DNA of 64,000 bases from Cellulomonas sp. PhB143 (GCF_003752595.1 NZ_RKIJ01000014.1:62001-126000); one strand, 5' to 3'. Shown: positions 31,160-40,060, counted from the first letter of the stretch. Made by a program: numbers and translations. Notes: generated by a model not told the origin, from the sequence alone.

Positions 31160-31609
31160 GTGACTGCCACCGAGCGCGCCACAGAGCTCGCCATCATCGC
31201 CGCGCGCGCGGCCTCCGGCCTCAAGGCCGAGGAGATCATCGCGCTGGACGTCAGCGAGCAGCTCGTGCTCACCGACGTCTTCCTCATCGCCTCCGGCACC
31301 AACGAGCGCCAGGTGTCCGCGATCGTCGACGCGGTCGAGGAGGTCCTGCACAAGGAGGGCGTCAAGCCGCTGCGCCGCGAGGGCAAGAGCGAGGCCCGCT
31401 GGGTGCTCATCGACTTCGGCGACGTCGTCGTGCACGTGCAGCACTCCGAGGACCGCACGTACTACGCGCTCGAGCGGCTCTGGAAGGACTGCCCGAGCAT
31501 CGAGCTGCCGCAGGACGCGCGCGGCGAGGCGGCGACGACGCTCGGGCGGCCGTCGGCCCCCGACGGCTCGGACGGCGCGATCTACCTGTCCCAGGACCCG
31601 GACGCGTGA
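31160..31609 (+). CDS. rsfS: Ribosome silencing factor RsfS
   Basis: RsfS binds L14 and blocks subunit joining in starved cells. The 149-aa protein has the domain core LAIIAARAASGLKAEEIIALDVSE, then TDVFLIASGTNERQVSAI, then EARWVLIDFGDVVVHVQHSEDRTYYALERLW. A C-terminal 35-residue tail is acidic and Gly-rich. Start GTG 31160. It overlaps the phosphatase gene by four bases (GTGA), the usual nadD-rsfS-phosphatase operon. Confidence 0.95.
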   Translation: MTATERATELAIIAARAASGLKAEEIIALDVSEQLVLTDVFLIASGTNERQVSAIVDAVEEVLHKEGVKPLRREGKSEARWVLIDFGDVVVHVQHSEDRTYYALERLWKDCPSIELPQDARGEAATTLGRPSAPDGSDGAIYLSQDPDA

Positions 31610-32295
31610 GCGCCGGGACCCTCGTCCTCCTGCGGCACGGCCGGACGGCCTACAACGCCGCGCTGCGCCTGCAGGGGCAGGTGGACATCCCGCTCGACGA
31701 CATCGGCGTCTGGCAGGCGGAGCAGGGCGGGCGGGCGCTCGCGACGTCCCACCGGGCCGACAAGATCGTCGCCTCCGACCTGTCGCGCGCCTACGCGACC
31801 GCCCAGGGGTATGCGGTGGCGCTCGGCGGCATGGAGATCACACGCGACGCACGGCTGCGCGAGCGCGGCTTCGGCGTGTGGGAAGGGCTGAACGACGCCG
31901 AGATGGCGGAGGGCTGGCCGCAGGAGCACGCCGCGTGGAAGCGCGGCGCCGAGCCGACGTCGACCGGGGCCGAGCTCAAGGTCGACGTCGCCGCGCGCAT
32001 GGTCGAGGCGATCGCCGAGCACGCCGAGCCGATGGGGGAGCGGGACACGCTCGTCGTCGTCTCCCACGGGGCGGCCATCACGCTGGCCGTGACGGGGCTG
32101 CTCGGGCTGGACACGTCGTCGTGGCGGGGCATCTCCGGCATGCACAACGTGCACTGGTCCCACCTGCACCGCTCGCGCCCCGGGGCGACGCCCGCGTGGC
32201 GGCTCGTGGCACACAACGTGGGCGCCGGCTTCCCGCTCGACGAGTGGAACACGGGGCCGGACTGGAATTTGGAGCCCAGCGAGGATTCTGCGTAG
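31606..32295 (+). CDS. Histidine phosphatase (phosphoglycerate-mutase-like) protein
   Basis: The 229-aa protein has the catalytic LLRHGRT at residues 6-12 and the second His in VVSHGAAI near 148-155, with Glu in the RGFGVWEGL region near 87-95. This is the two-histidine phosphatase branch, not a dedicated glycolytic mutase. Downstream of rsfS in actinobacteria such genes are often annotated as phosphoglycerate mutase; the substrate (glucosyl-3-phosphoglycerate or another phosphoester) is not determinable here. Confidence 0.88.
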   Translation: MSAGTLVLLRHGRTAYNAALRLQGQVDIPLDDIGVWQAEQGGRALATSHRADKIVASDLSRAYATAQGYAVALGGMEITRDARLRERGFGVWEGLNDAEMAEGWPQEHAAWKRGAEPTSTGAELKVDVAARMVEAIAEHAEPMGERDTLVVVSHGAAITLAVTGLLGLDTSSWRGISGMHNVHWSHLHRSRPGATPAWRLVAHNVGAGFPLDEWNTGPDWNLEPSEDSA

Positions 32296-32364
32296 ACTGG
32301 CAACGCTCCGGACGAGGGAAACCTCGGACGGGGACGCGGATCAGCCGTACTCCGGCGGGTCCTC

Positions 32365-32437
32365 GGGGCTGTGGCGCAGCTGGTAGCGCACCTGCATGGC
32401 ATGCAGGGGGTCAGGGGTTCGAGTCCCCTCAGCTCCA
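32365..32437 (+). tRNA. tRNA-Ala (anticodon GGC)
   Basis: The cloverleaf reads GGGGCTG acceptor, GCGC-type D arm, an anticodon stem CCTGC/GCAGG with loop ATGGCAT (anticodon GGC), a GGTTCGAGT T-loop, and acceptor return CAGCTCC with discriminator A. Position 3-70 is the G-U wobble that identifies alanine tRNA. The 3' CCA is not encoded. It is followed by a strong hairpin. Confidence 0.96.
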
Positions 32438-32442
32438 CTCTT

Positions 32443-32481
32443 GACGAAGCGGGACACCGGTCATCGGTGTCCCGCTTCGTC
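32443..32481 (+). terminator. Hairpin after tRNA-Ala
   Basis: GACGAAGCGGGACACCG, a five-base loop and its exact reverse complement give a 17-bp stem starting six bases after the tRNA. There is no long U-run, but its position and strength make it the tRNA terminator. Confidence 0.85.
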
Positions 32482-32628
32482 GTTCCCGCATCCCACCACT
32501 TTCGCCGGCGTCCGTCATGGCCGACACTTGCGCCCAAGAGGTCTGCCCGAGCGAGCAGGTGATGCCATGAGACGTGCAGCCGTACGCGATGCCGCTGCGC
32601 CTCCCCGGGGTCCGTCGGGTCGTCTGCC

Positions 32629-33597
32629 GTGAACGTGCTGCTGGACACCCGGGCCGTCCCCGCACACGAGCGGGTCGACGCCTTCGGATCGGCGTTCAAC
32701 GCGGCGAGCAGGCCGACGGACGTGTCCGTGACGTCCGACGTCGTCGGGGTCGTGCAGGCCTGGGAGATGAGCACGGGTGTCCGGATGGTGCGGTTGGACG
32801 TCCGTGCGACGGAAGTTCGCGTGAACCGCTCGAGCCGGCATCTGCGGCTGGCAGGACCGGAGCGGTTGTCGGTGGCGTCGAGCATGCTGGGTACGTGCCT
32901 GACCACCAACCACGGGCGACAGGAGACGAGCAACGACGCGCTGCGACTCACCGACATGACGGCGACCTACGGGATCGTGCAGCAGGGACGCTGTCGCGCG
33001 GTCGCCGTCGAGATCGACTACGCCGATCTCGGGCTCTCCGTCGACGAGGTCAGACGAGCGCTGCCGCACACCGCCGCGAGCCCGTTGCACGCGCTGGTCC
33101 GTCGCCATCTGGCAGACGTCGCGGGGACCGTGTCGAGCGTCGACGTGGCGGCACGCTCGGCGCTGGCCGCCGCCAAGGTCCATCTCGTGCGCGGCATGCT
33201 GACGTCCGTGGCAGGACGTGGTGCGGACCGTCGCGAGGCAGAGCCGGCGACGCTGCGCCTGCGGATCGAGGACTACGTGCGGCGCCACCTCGCGGAACCC
33301 GGGCTGACGCCGGCCAGCATCGCAGCGGCGCACCACATCTCCCTGCGGCACCTCTACGCCGTCCTCGCCGATCTGGAGCACGCCCCGGCAGAGTGGGTCA
33401 TGCGACTCCGGCTCGATGCGGCGCGTCGGGCGCTGGTCGTGCCTGGCGCGACCGTCGCCGACGTCGCCCGGCGGTGGGGGTTCAAGGACCCTTCCCACTT
33501 CACGCGTCGGTTCAAGGACTGTTATGGCGCTCCGCCGCGCGACTACGCGGTGCGCGCCGTGCGGTTGGCGACCCAGCGCGAGCGCCCCGACGCCTGA
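32629..33597 (+). CDS. AraC family transcriptional regulator
   Basis: This 322-aa protein has a variable N-terminal domain (resembling the AraC-binding-like domain in HTH proteins that start with a DXXXVXXFXSXF helix) and a C-terminal double helix-turn-helix over about 215-315: LTPASIAAAHHISLRHLYAVL, then VADVARRWGFKDPSHFTRRFKDCYGAPPRDYA. It is convergent with the hydrolase gene, 26 bases apart. It probably regulates neighbouring catabolic genes in response to an unidentified ligand. The GTG start lacks a clear ribosome-binding site. Confidence 0.88.
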   Translation: MNVLLDTRAVPAHERVDAFGSAFNAASRPTDVSVTSDVVGVVQAWEMSTGVRMVRLDVRATEVRVNRSSRHLRLAGPERLSVASSMLGTCLTTNHGRQETSNDALRLTDMTATYGIVQQGRCRAVAVEIDYADLGLSVDEVRRALPHTAASPLHALVRRHLADVAGTVSSVDVAARSALAAAKVHLVRGMLTSVAGRGADRREAEPATLRLRIEDYVRRHLAEPGLTPASIAAAHHISLRHLYAVLADLEHAPAEWVMRLRLDAARRALVVPGATVADVARRWGFKDPSHFTRRFKDCYGAPPRDYAVRAVRLATQRERPDA

Positions 33598-33623
33598 GGA
33601 ATCCTCGCTCCGCTCGTGACGCG

Positions 33624-34487
33624 TCAGGCCTGGGTCGTGACCGGAAGATGAGCCTGGACGAACCGCAGGGCCGTGTCGGCGACCTCTGCCCAGCCGTGAT
33701 CGATGGTCAACGAGTGCCCCCGGTCGGGGAGCTCCACGTACTCGGTCACCGCCGCCTTGTTGCGCCGCTGCTTCTTGTACTCGGCCTTGATGACCGACGG
33801 GGGCAGCGTGTGGTCCTTCTGGCCGGCGATCAGCAGCATCGGGCCGCGGTCCTTGGCCTTGGTCCTGACCTTGATCTCGGTGAACGGGTTGAGGTTCGCC
33901 GCGACGTCCTGGAAGATCGGCCGGCCCGCCGCCGCGACGTGGAACTCCTCGTAGAGCTGTGCCGCCTCCGACTCGTCCAACGCGTTCGCCCACCCGTACA
34001 TGAACTGCTCGATCGTCAGCGTGACGGCCCTGTCGGCGTTCGTCGGGTGCGCCACGACCGCGGAGCTCGATCTCAGCGACGAGAACGGCACCGGCAGGAT
34101 CCCGCGGTACGGAGCCGCGTCGATCGCTACGGTCACGGCGGCAACGCCTTCGCCGGCCAGCTTCTGGGCGATGAGGCCCCCGAAGGAGTGCCCGACGACC
34201 GCGGGCCTGGCGCTCAGCGTCCTGGCGGCCTCGAGGTAGTGGTCGGTGACCTGACCGACGCGCTTCTTCGCGAACGCTTCGGGGTGCTCTCGCGCTTCCT
34301 CGACGGTTGCCGGGTCGTCAGGCCATGCCGGTGCCACGGTCGCATAGCCCGCAGCCTCGTACCGGGCGCGCCAACGGTCCCAGCTGCTCGACAGGAGCCA
34401 CAGTCCGTGCACCAGCATGATGACGGGCCGGCCGGACCGGTTCGCGTCCTCGATCTCGTTCCGCTCGTTCTCGGTCAGTGTCGTCAT
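33624..34487 (-). CDS. Alpha/beta hydrolase
   Basis: The 287-aa protein has the oxyanion-side VIMLVHGLW near residues 22-30, the nucleophile elbow VGHSFGG near 98-104, and a late His in DRGHSLTIDHGWAEVA near 258-273; an Asp near LLIAGQKDHT completes a triad. The fold is that of esterases and lipases with a cap of about 80 residues. The start ATG 34487 avoids the cysteine/arginine-rich frame upstream. Substrate is unknown. It lies tail-to-tail with the AraC regulator. Confidence 0.87.
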   Translation of the reverse strand: MTTLTENERNEIEDANRSGRPVIMLVHGLWLLSSSWDRWRARYEAAGYATVAPAWPDDPATVEEAREHPEAFAKKRVGQVTDHYLEAARTLSARPAVVGHSFGGLIAQKLAGEGVAAVTVAIDAAPYRGILPVPFSSLRSSSAVVAHPTNADRAVTLTIEQFMYGWANALDESEAAQLYEEFHVAAAGRPIFQDVAANLNPFTEIKVRTKAKDRGPMLLIAGQKDHTLPPSVIKAEYKKQRRNKAAVTEYVELPDRGHSLTIDHGWAEVADTALRFVQAHLPVTTQA

Positions 34488-34604
34488 ACGGCGACGGTAC
34501 GAATCGTCCCCGGCGATGTCCGTGCACCTCCGTGCACGGGCCGAGGACGAGCGTGCACAGCTGAGCCTGCACAGCTGTGCCTGCACCGCGACGGCGCTGA
34601 TGCC

Positions 34605-35477
34605 CTACCCGCGCCCCGGGCGGGGGTCGATCTCGTGCAGCCGTTCCTCGCGCAGCGCGCGCAGGAGGACCGCGCCCCAGGTCCGGAACGGGCGCCACGC
34701 CTCGCTGACCTCGGCGAGCACCGCGCCCCGCCCGTACCGCTCGGCGATCTCGGCCTCCAGCCTCCGCTCGCGTGCCGGCAGCGCGTCCGGGGCGTTGGCG
34801 CCGCGCAGCACGATCAGCTCGGCCGCGAACGGACCGATGCCCGTGACGTCCTGCACGGAACGCATCGCCTCCTCCGGGGCCGCAGCCCGCAGCGCCCGGC
34901 CGTCGAGCCGGCCCTCGAGCGCGGCCCGCGCCACGGCGTGCAGGTACTCGGTCTTGCGCCCCGGCAGGTCCAGGTCGAGCCCGGCGAGCACGGCGGGCGC
35001 GGGGAACGCCCCGTCCTCGCCGTGGCGGGCGACGAGGTCCCGGCTCAGGGCCGCCGCCTGGACGATGCGGGTGCGCTGGGAGAGCACCGACCACGCCGCC
35101 GCCTCGTACGGCGAGTAGAAGCCGCACGGCCGGAAGTCCGGGAGGGCCGCCTGCGCGTCGGCGATCACCGGGTCCCGGTCGCCCACGGCGGGCCAGCCGG
35201 TGGCGTCCACGTCCAGGGCGAGGAAGCAGGCGACCTGGCCGGTCGCCGCGTCCAGGTCGCCGTCCCCGCGGACGGTGACCTGCGCCGTCGTCCCCACCTG
35301 GGTGACGAGGGCCGACGCCGCGGACCAGTCCGCGTCCACCCGGAACGTGGCGCGCAGGGAGTCCTCGGGCGCCCCGGACCCGGGAAGCGCGGCCGGGGTG
35401 AAGCCCTCCCAGAATCTCCGGCTCGTCGCGAGGGACCATGGTCCGCGCACCTCGAGCGTGCGGGTCAGCTCGCGCAC
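34605..35477 (-). CDS. AlkA-like DNA-3-methyladenine glycosylase family protein
   Basis: This 290-aa protein has the AlkA layout: an N-terminal beta domain (about 1-110), the helical core with FYSPYEAAAWSVLSQRTRIVQAA near 123-145, and the helix-hairpin-helix VTGIGPFAAELIVLRGANAPDALPARE near 216-242. In E. coli AlkA the catalytic residue is Asp238; the ungapped alignment puts a Glu here, so activity is less certain. Start GTG 35477 overlaps an upstream 25-codon frame with a good ribosome-binding site (AGGAG before ATG 35542, stop 35465), perhaps a leader peptide. Confidence 0.8.
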   Translation of the reverse strand: MRELTRTLEVRGPWSLATSRRFWEGFTPAALPGSGAPEDSLRATFRVDADWSAASALVTQVGTTAQVTVRGDGDLDAATGQVACFLALDVDATGWPAVGDRDPVIADAQAALPDFRPCGFYSPYEAAAWSVLSQRTRIVQAAALSRDLVARHGEDGAFPAPAVLAGLDLDLPGRKTEYLHAVARAALEGRLDGRALRAAAPEEAMRSVQDVTGIGPFAAELIVLRGANAPDALPARERRLEAEIAERYGRGAVLAEVSEAWRPFRTWGAVLLRALREERLHEIDPRPGRG

Positions 35478-35656
35478 GTCGGGCCGCAGGCGTCGGTGCT
35501 CGACGGGACCTGGGCCAGCCGACCGTCGATCTCGACCTGCATCGTCGTCTCCTGTCGCCGCGGCGTTCTCGGGGCTCGTCCGAGGGTGATGTCGAGCACA
35601 TCCTGCCAGTCCCGTGGCTACCGTGGAGGTCCGTGCGCGATGCCGGGGAGGTGACC

Positions 35657-36361
35657 GTGGTGGCTCCCGTGGTCCTCGCGCTGCCCTTCCGCGGCCGCTG
35701 GCTGGTGCAGAACAGCCCGGCCCGGCGGGTGCCGAGCCACGGCGTCGACGTCCTCGGGGAACGCTACGCGATCGACTTCGTCGGCGTGGACGAGCGGGGC
35801 CGGACCGCCCCGCACCGGGACTGGCGCACGTTGCTCGCGACCGAGCCGCCGGAGCGGTTCGTCGCGTTCGGGCGCCCGGTCCTCGCGCCGGTGGAGGGGA
35901 CGGTCGTCGCGGTGCACGACGGCGAGGAGGACCACGCGGCGCGGCGCTCGCAGCTCGCCCTCGTCCCCTACGTGCTCGGGCAGGCCGCGCGCCTGCGGCG
36001 GGGGCCGGACGCCGTCGCGGGCAACCACCTCGTGCTCCGCGACCGGGCGAGCGGGGCGTTCGTCGCGCTGGTGCACCTGCGCCGCGGCTCGCTCCGCGTG
36101 GCGGTGGGCGACGACGTCGTCGTGGGTGGGCAGGTGGCCGCGTGCGGCAGCTCGGGGAACTCGACCCAGCCGCACCTGCACGTGCAGGCCATGGATGCCA
36201 CGGACCTCACGGTCGCGCGCGGGCTGCCGATCGTGTTCACCGGGTACCGGGAGCACGTCCCGGGCCGGCGCGGCTCGGGACGGCGCGGCGCGCGCGAGGT
36301 CGCCTCGGGCGTCCCGGGCGAGGGGACGGTCGTCGAACCCCTCGACCGGGACGCGCCGTGA
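35657..36361 (+). CDS. M23-family (LytM-like) metallopeptidase
   Basis: This 234-aa protein has the M23 zinc pattern: SHGVDVLGERYAIDF near residues 23-37 (His...Asp) and a final NSTQPHLHVQ with HxH near 168-177. A beta-sandwich with GNHLVLRD and ALVHLRRGSLRVAVGDDV lies between. M23 enzymes cut peptidoglycan cross-bridges. No signal peptide is visible, so export is uncertain. GTG 35657 is chosen because GGGGAGG lies six bases upstream; an earlier in-frame GTG at 35633 is an alternative. Confidence 0.8.
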   Translation: MVAPVVLALPFRGRWLVQNSPARRVPSHGVDVLGERYAIDFVGVDERGRTAPHRDWRTLLATEPPERFVAFGRPVLAPVEGTVVAVHDGEEDHAARRSQLALVPYVLGQAARLRRGPDAVAGNHLVLRDRASGAFVALVHLRRGSLRVAVGDDVVVGGQVAACGSSGNSTQPHLHVQAMDATDLTVARGLPIVFTGYREHVPGRRGSGRRGAREVASGVPGEGTVVEPLDRDAP

Positions 36362-36386
36362 CGCGCGGTCGTCCTCGGAGGACGTC

Positions 36387-36812
36387 TCAGCAGGCCCGGG
36401 CGGCGTAGGCGGCGGCGAGCGTCGTCGTCGGTCCGTCGCCTCCCGAGGCGCGGGCCGAGACGGTCGCCGCGCCGGCGCCCGGCGTGCCGCGCACCGTGAA
36501 GCTCTGGTACGCCGAGGCGCCCGGCGCGACGTCGTCCACCGTCCGGGTGCCGTACGGGGTGTCGAGGGTGACGTCCACGGGCCCGTCGGCGCCGTCGGAA
36601 ACGCCACCTGGCGCACCTGCTGGCCGTTCGCGTACAGCGAGAACGTCCTCGGGGCGCTGCCGTTCGCGTAGCGGACCCGCAGCGTCGCCGTGCCCGGCTC
36701 CGCCGTCGGGCGGTAGACGGGGATCGTCACCGAGTCGCCCTGGTTCCACAGCGTGCCGACGAAGCCGGTGCCCTGGTACCCGGAGTGGTCGTCGCCGCCG
36801 ACGGCCGACAGG
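36387..36812 (-). pseudogene. Remnant of a carbohydrate-binding (CBM6/35-like) domain, 5'-truncated and frameshifted
   Basis: One frame gives GTGFVGTLWNQGDSVTIPVY and RYANGSAPRTFSLYANGQQV, typical beta-sandwich CBM35/CBM6 text. About 70 residues later, after VAFPTG, the continuation is in another frame (ADGPVDVTLDTPYGTRTVDD ... AAYAARAC). Restoring one G in the run near 36595 joins the frames. The 5' part is missing: the piece starts right at the stop of the PPOX gene, without start codon or signal. It is probably the tail of a secreted glycoside hydrolase lost by deletion. Confidence 0.75.
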
Positions 36813-37301
36813 TCAGCGACCGGCGCGCTCGGCCAGCTCCTGCAGGAACTTCGGGACCCGGCCGGTGCCGAAGTCGTAGTAGCGGGCCCAGCGCGGCGTG
36901 ATCGCGATGCGCGCCATCCGGTCGTACATCGCGCGGCAGCCGTTCTCGAACTCGGCGGCCGCCTCGGGGGTCATGCTCTTGCGGGCGGCGGCGAGGAACT
37001 CCTCGACCACACCGTCGACGATGCGGATGTCCGCCCGCCCGCGGACCGACAGCGACCGGGCACCCGCCGGGGAGTCGCCGGCATCGATGGCGACCGCAAC
37101 CTCGGGACGTGCCGTCAGAGCCGCGACCTTGGGAGCCGTGGCGGCCGTGGAGACCACGAGCTCCTCGCCGGTCCACCAGATGCCGACCGGGACCACCCGC
37201 GGGCTGCCGTCGCTCGCGGTGTAGGCGAGGTGGGCGGCCGAGGTGGAGTCGAGCAGCTCCCGTGCGCTCGCGAGCTCGCTGTCGATCTCGTGCTGGTCCA
37301 T
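36813..37301 (-). CDS. Pyridoxamine 5'-phosphate oxidase-like flavin-binding protein
   Basis: This 162-aa split-barrel protein has AHLAYTASDGSPRVVPVGIWWTG near residues 24-46, the flavin-side KVAALTARPEVAVAID near 58-73, and WARYYDFGTGRVPKFL near 138-153. The family includes F420- and FMN-binding reductases and heme-handling proteins; the sequence does not allow a choice. Start ATG 37301. The next gene upstream (DUF3817) is on the same strand, 73 bases away. Confidence 0.8.
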   Translation of the reverse strand: MDQHEIDSELASARELLDSTSAAHLAYTASDGSPRVVPVGIWWTGEELVVSTAATAPKVAALTARPEVAVAIDAGDSPAGARSLSVRGRADIRIVDGVVEEFLAAARKSMTPEAAAEFENGCRAMYDRMARIAITPRWARYYDFGTGRVPKFLQELAERAGR

Positions 37302-37374
37302 CAGCCCATCGTGCTCTCCGCGGTGCTGTCGCGCAGCATCCCGGACCGGTCGGCGGAGGGCGCGACGTGCGGAG

Positions 37375-37839
37375 CTACCCGCGTCCCCCGGGCGGCCCGA
37401 CCGCGAGCAGGACCACGAAGACCGCCACGACCGCGACGGCGAGCGACCCGGCGGAGCGCCACGGCGACGACAGCAGCGTGCGCAGCAGCCGGTCGTGCCA
37501 CGTGGCGTCGCGCGGGTCGTCGCCCGCGGCCCGGCGCCAGTCGCCGTCCAGCCGGCCGGTGCGGTGCAGCCAGATCTCGGTGGGGACGCTCGCGTAGGGG
37601 ACGACGGCGCTGACGAGCGCCACCGTCGTCGGGCCCGCGCGCCATCGCTGGTTCTTGGCGACGAGGACGACGGTGAGGCCGTAGCAGAGGAAGACGAAAC
37701 CGTGGATCCCGCCGCCGATCGACACGGCGACGTCGAGCCCCGCCGTGGCCCGCAGGATCATCCCGACGATCAGCAGGGTCCAGGAGGCGGCCTCGGCGAG
37801 CGCGAGGGCGCGGAACAGCGACAGGGGGGTGCGGGCCAC
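37375..37839 (-). CDS. DUF3817 integral membrane protein
   Basis: The 154-aa protein has three or four helices, beginning FRALALAEAASWTLLIVGMIL, then GGGIHGFVFLCYGLTVVLVA, then VALVSAVVPYASVPTEIWLH, with a final helix SAGSLAVAVVAVFVVLLAV. The family is actinobacterial and uncharacterised. A hydrophilic loop of about 40 residues lies between helices three and four. It follows lpdA on the same strand, with 16 bases between stop and start. Confidence 0.85.
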   Translation of the reverse strand: MARTPLSLFRALALAEAASWTLLIVGMILRATAGLDVAVSIGGGIHGFVFLCYGLTVVLVAKNQRWRAGPTTVALVSAVVPYASVPTEIWLHRTGRLDGDWRRAAGDDPRDATWHDRLLRTLLSSPWRSAGSLAVAVVAVFVVLLAVGPPGGRG

Positions 37840-37855
37840 GGCGGTTCTCGGTCGG

Positions 37856-39256
37856 TCAGAGGTTGATCATGTGCCCGGTGAGCCCGTGGAAGCCCTCCTG
37901 GAGGGCCTCGCTGAGCGTCGGGTGGGTGTGCACGTTGCGCGCGAGCTCGGTGGCCGTGAGGTCCCACTTCTGCGCGAGCGTCAGCTCGGGGAGCAGCTCG
38001 GAGACGTCGGGACCGATGAGGTGCCCGCCGAGCAGCTCGCCGTACTGGGAGTCGGCGATGAGCTTGACGAACCCGGTGGGCTCGCCGAGGCCGTGCGCCT
38101 TGCCGTTGGCCATGAACGGGAAGGTCGTGACCTTGATGTCGTGGCCCTCGTCCTTGGCCTGCTGCTCGGTGAGCCCGAAGCTCGCGACCTGCGGCTGGCA
38201 GAAGGTGGCGCGCGGCATCATGCGGTAGTCGCCGAGCGTCTGGGTCTCGGCGCCGCCGATGGTCTCGGCCGCGACGACGCCCTGGGCCTCGGCCACGTGC
38301 GCGAGCATCAGCTTGGCGGTGACGTCGCCGATGGCGTAGACGCCGTCGACGTTGGTGCGCATGTGGTCGTCGATCGCGATGGCGCCGCGCTCGGTGAGCT
38401 CGACGCCGGTGTTCTCGAGGCCGAAGTTCTCGACGTTCGGGGCGAAGCCCACGGACATCAGGACGCGGTCGACCTCGAGGGTCTCCTTGGCGCCGCTCTT
38501 GTCCGTGTACTCGACGGTGACGGACGAGCCGTTGTCGGTGACCGTGTCGACTCGGGTCGAGGTGAGGATCGGCACGCCGATCTTCTTGTACTGCTTGGTG
38601 ATCTCCTTGGAGACCTCCGGGTCCTCGTTCGGCAGCGCGCGGTCGAGGAACTCGATGATCGTGACCTCGACGCCGTAGTTGCGCAGCACGTACGCGAACT
38701 CCATGCCGATCGCGCCGGCGCCGACGATCGCCATCGTCTTGGGCAGGTCGCGCGTGAGGATCTGCTTCTCGTAGGTGACGACGTTGTCCGACAGCTCGAC
38801 GCCGGGCAGCAGGCGGACCTTCGAGCCGGTCGCGATGATGACGTTCTCGAACGTGACGGTCTGCGTGGCGCCGTCGGGCCCCGTGACCTCGATCGTCTTC
38901 GCGTCGCGGAACGTGCCGCGGCCGTCCAGCTCGGTGATCTTGTTCTTCTTCATGAGGAAGTGCACGCCCTTGACGCGGCCGTCGGCCACTGTGCGCGAGC
39001 GGTCGAACGCGGCGCCGAAGTCGAACGACGCCTCCCCGCTGATCCCGAACGTCTTCGCCTGGTGCGTGAAGATGTGCGCGAGCTCCGCGTTGCGCAGGAG
39101 CGCCTTGGACGGGATGCAGCCCACGTTGAGGCAGACACCGCCCCAGTACTTCTCCTCGATGACGGCCACGGACAGGCCGAGCTGGGCTGCGCGGATGGCG
39201 GCGACGTAGCCACCAGGGCCCGCACCGAGGACGACGACGTCGAAGTGGTTGCTCAT
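37856..39256 (-). CDS. lpdA: Dihydrolipoyl dehydrogenase
   Basis: E3 of the 2-oxo acid dehydrogenase complexes; re-oxidises dihydrolipoamide with NAD+. The 466-aa protein has the FAD loop [17 protein letters not shown] near residues 11-27, the redox disulfide [15 protein letters not shown] (Cys41/Cys46 region), the NAD loop [11 protein letters not shown] near 177-187, and the C-terminal His-Glu pair in [11 protein letters not shown] near 447-457. Downstream, DUF3817 is on the same strand. No E1/E2 genes are in the window, as is common for actinobacterial lpdA. Confidence 0.96.
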   Translation of the reverse strand: MSNHFDVVVLGAGPGGYVAAIRAAQLGLSVAVIEEKYWGGVCLNVGCIPSKALLRNAELAHIFTHQAKTFGISGEASFDFGAAFDRSRTVADGRVKGVHFLMKKNKITELDGRGTFRDAKTIEVTGPDGATQTVTFENVIIATGSKVRLLPGVELSDNVVTYEKQILTRDLPKTMAIVGAGAIGMEFAYVLRNYGVEVTIIEFLDRALPNEDPEVSKEITKQYKKIGVPILTSTRVDTVTDNGSSVTVEYTDKSGAKETLEVDRVLMSVGFAPNVENFGLENTGVELTERGAIAIDDHMRTNVDGVYAIGDVTAKLMLAHVAEAQGVVAAETIGGAETQTLGDYRMMPRATFCQPQVASFGLTEQQAKDEGHDIKVTTFPFMANGKAHGLGEPTGFVKLIADSQYGELLGGHLIGPDVSELLPELTLAQKWDLTATELARNVHTHPTLSEALQEGFHGLTGHMINL

Positions 39257-39364
39257 GCTCTGAGCCTAGGCCGTCCGCGGGCCCCGGACCCGCCCGCGCC
39301 CGCATGATGGCACGGCGGGGGGTATGAGTTGCGCCACGCGGCAGAGGCCGCGGGCTAGCGATCT

Positions 39365-39384
39365 GGTAGACGCAACGGTCTACC
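39365..39384. promoter_or_regulatory. Inverted repeat upstream of the mazEF-type operon
   Basis: GGTAGAC, six bases, GTCTACC lies 32 bases before the antitoxin ATG. A plausible -10 (TAGACT, 39404-39409) places the repeat at the -35 position, where binding by the ribbon-helix-helix antitoxin would repress its own operon. Confidence 0.6.
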
Positions 39385-39415
39385 GTGCGGGAATGCCGGT
39401 CGATAGACTCGAAGG

Positions 39416-39673
39416 ATGGACACCACGACGATCAAGGTGCGGACCAGCACGCGCGACCGGCTGAGGAAGTATGCGGAGAGCCAGAGCGTCACGTTCGACG
39501 GCGCTGTCGACCGCCTGCTGGCGGAGCACGCCGAACGGGAGTTCTGGGCGGCGATGGGGACGGTGACTCCTGCAGAGTACGAGGCGGCGATGCGCGAGGA
39601 CGGCACCTGGCCCGGCGACGACGACAGCTCGGTCGAGGAGGCCATGATCCGGGCGGAGGAGGCGCGTGGCTGA
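39416..39673 (+). CDS. Ribbon-helix-helix antitoxin of a MazEF/PemIK-type module
   Basis: The 85-aa protein has a short strand (TTTIKVRTSTRDRL, residues 3-16) followed by two helices, as in Arc/MetJ-type antitoxins, and an acidic C-terminal half (EDGTWPGDDDSSVEEAMI) that would bind the toxin. GAAGG lies directly before the ATG. Its stop overlaps the toxin start by eight bases, the usual toxin-antitoxin layout. Confidence 0.85.
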   Translation: MDTTTIKVRTSTRDRLRKYAESQSVTFDGAVDRLLAEHAEREFWAAMGTVTPAEYEAAMREDGTWPGDDDSSVEEAMIRAEEARG

Positions 39674-39983
39674 CGGCGTGATCCACCGCGGTGACGTCGT
39701 GTGGGCGAGCATGGACCCGGTCGTGGGGCACGAGCGGTCCGGGCACCGGCCCTACCTGGTGCTGTCCGAGGAGCGCTTTCATCGTTCGCGCGGGCTGCTC
39801 CTGGTGGTGCCGATGACGTCGCGCCGTCGCGACCTGCCGACCTGGGTGGAGCTCGGGCCGGAGTCCTTCGCCATCGCGGAGCAGCCCAAGACCATGTCGG
39901 CGAAGCGCGTCACGCGGGTCGACCGCGCCGGCCACGACGTGCGCGAGGTCGCGCGCCTGGTGGCCTACCTCGTCGGGGCGTAG
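39666..39983 (+). CDS. MazF/PemK-type endoribonuclease toxin
   Basis: This 105-aa basic protein has the MazF hallmarks: HRGDVVWASMDPVVGHERSGHRPYLVLS at the N-terminus (the RGDVV and GHE/RP motifs, with the Arg in RP of the active site), VVPMTSRRR in the middle and SAKRVTRVDR near the end. MazF toxins cut mRNA or rRNA at short sequences. The GTG start lies inside the antitoxin gene. The protein looks intact and full length. Confidence 0.9.
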   Translation: MADGVIHRGDVVWASMDPVVGHERSGHRPYLVLSEERFHRSRGLLLVVPMTSRRRDLPTWVELGPESFAIAEQPKTMSAKRVTRVDRAGHDVREVARLVAYLVGA

Positions 39984-39994
39984 CCGCCGACGCG

Positions 39995-40036
39995 GACGGG
40001 CCCGCGCCGGACCTGTCGGTCCAGCACGGGCCCGTC
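39995..40036. terminator. Nested hairpin between mazF and the convergent GH2 gene
   Basis: GACGGGCCCG at 39995-40004 pairs with CGGGCCCGTC at 40027-40036, and a second inverted repeat (GGACC/GGTCC) lies inside. It falls between two convergent genes, so it probably ends transcripts from both sides. Confidence 0.65.
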
Positions 40037-40060
40037 ACACCAGGCGCGGAGCGGGAACGC

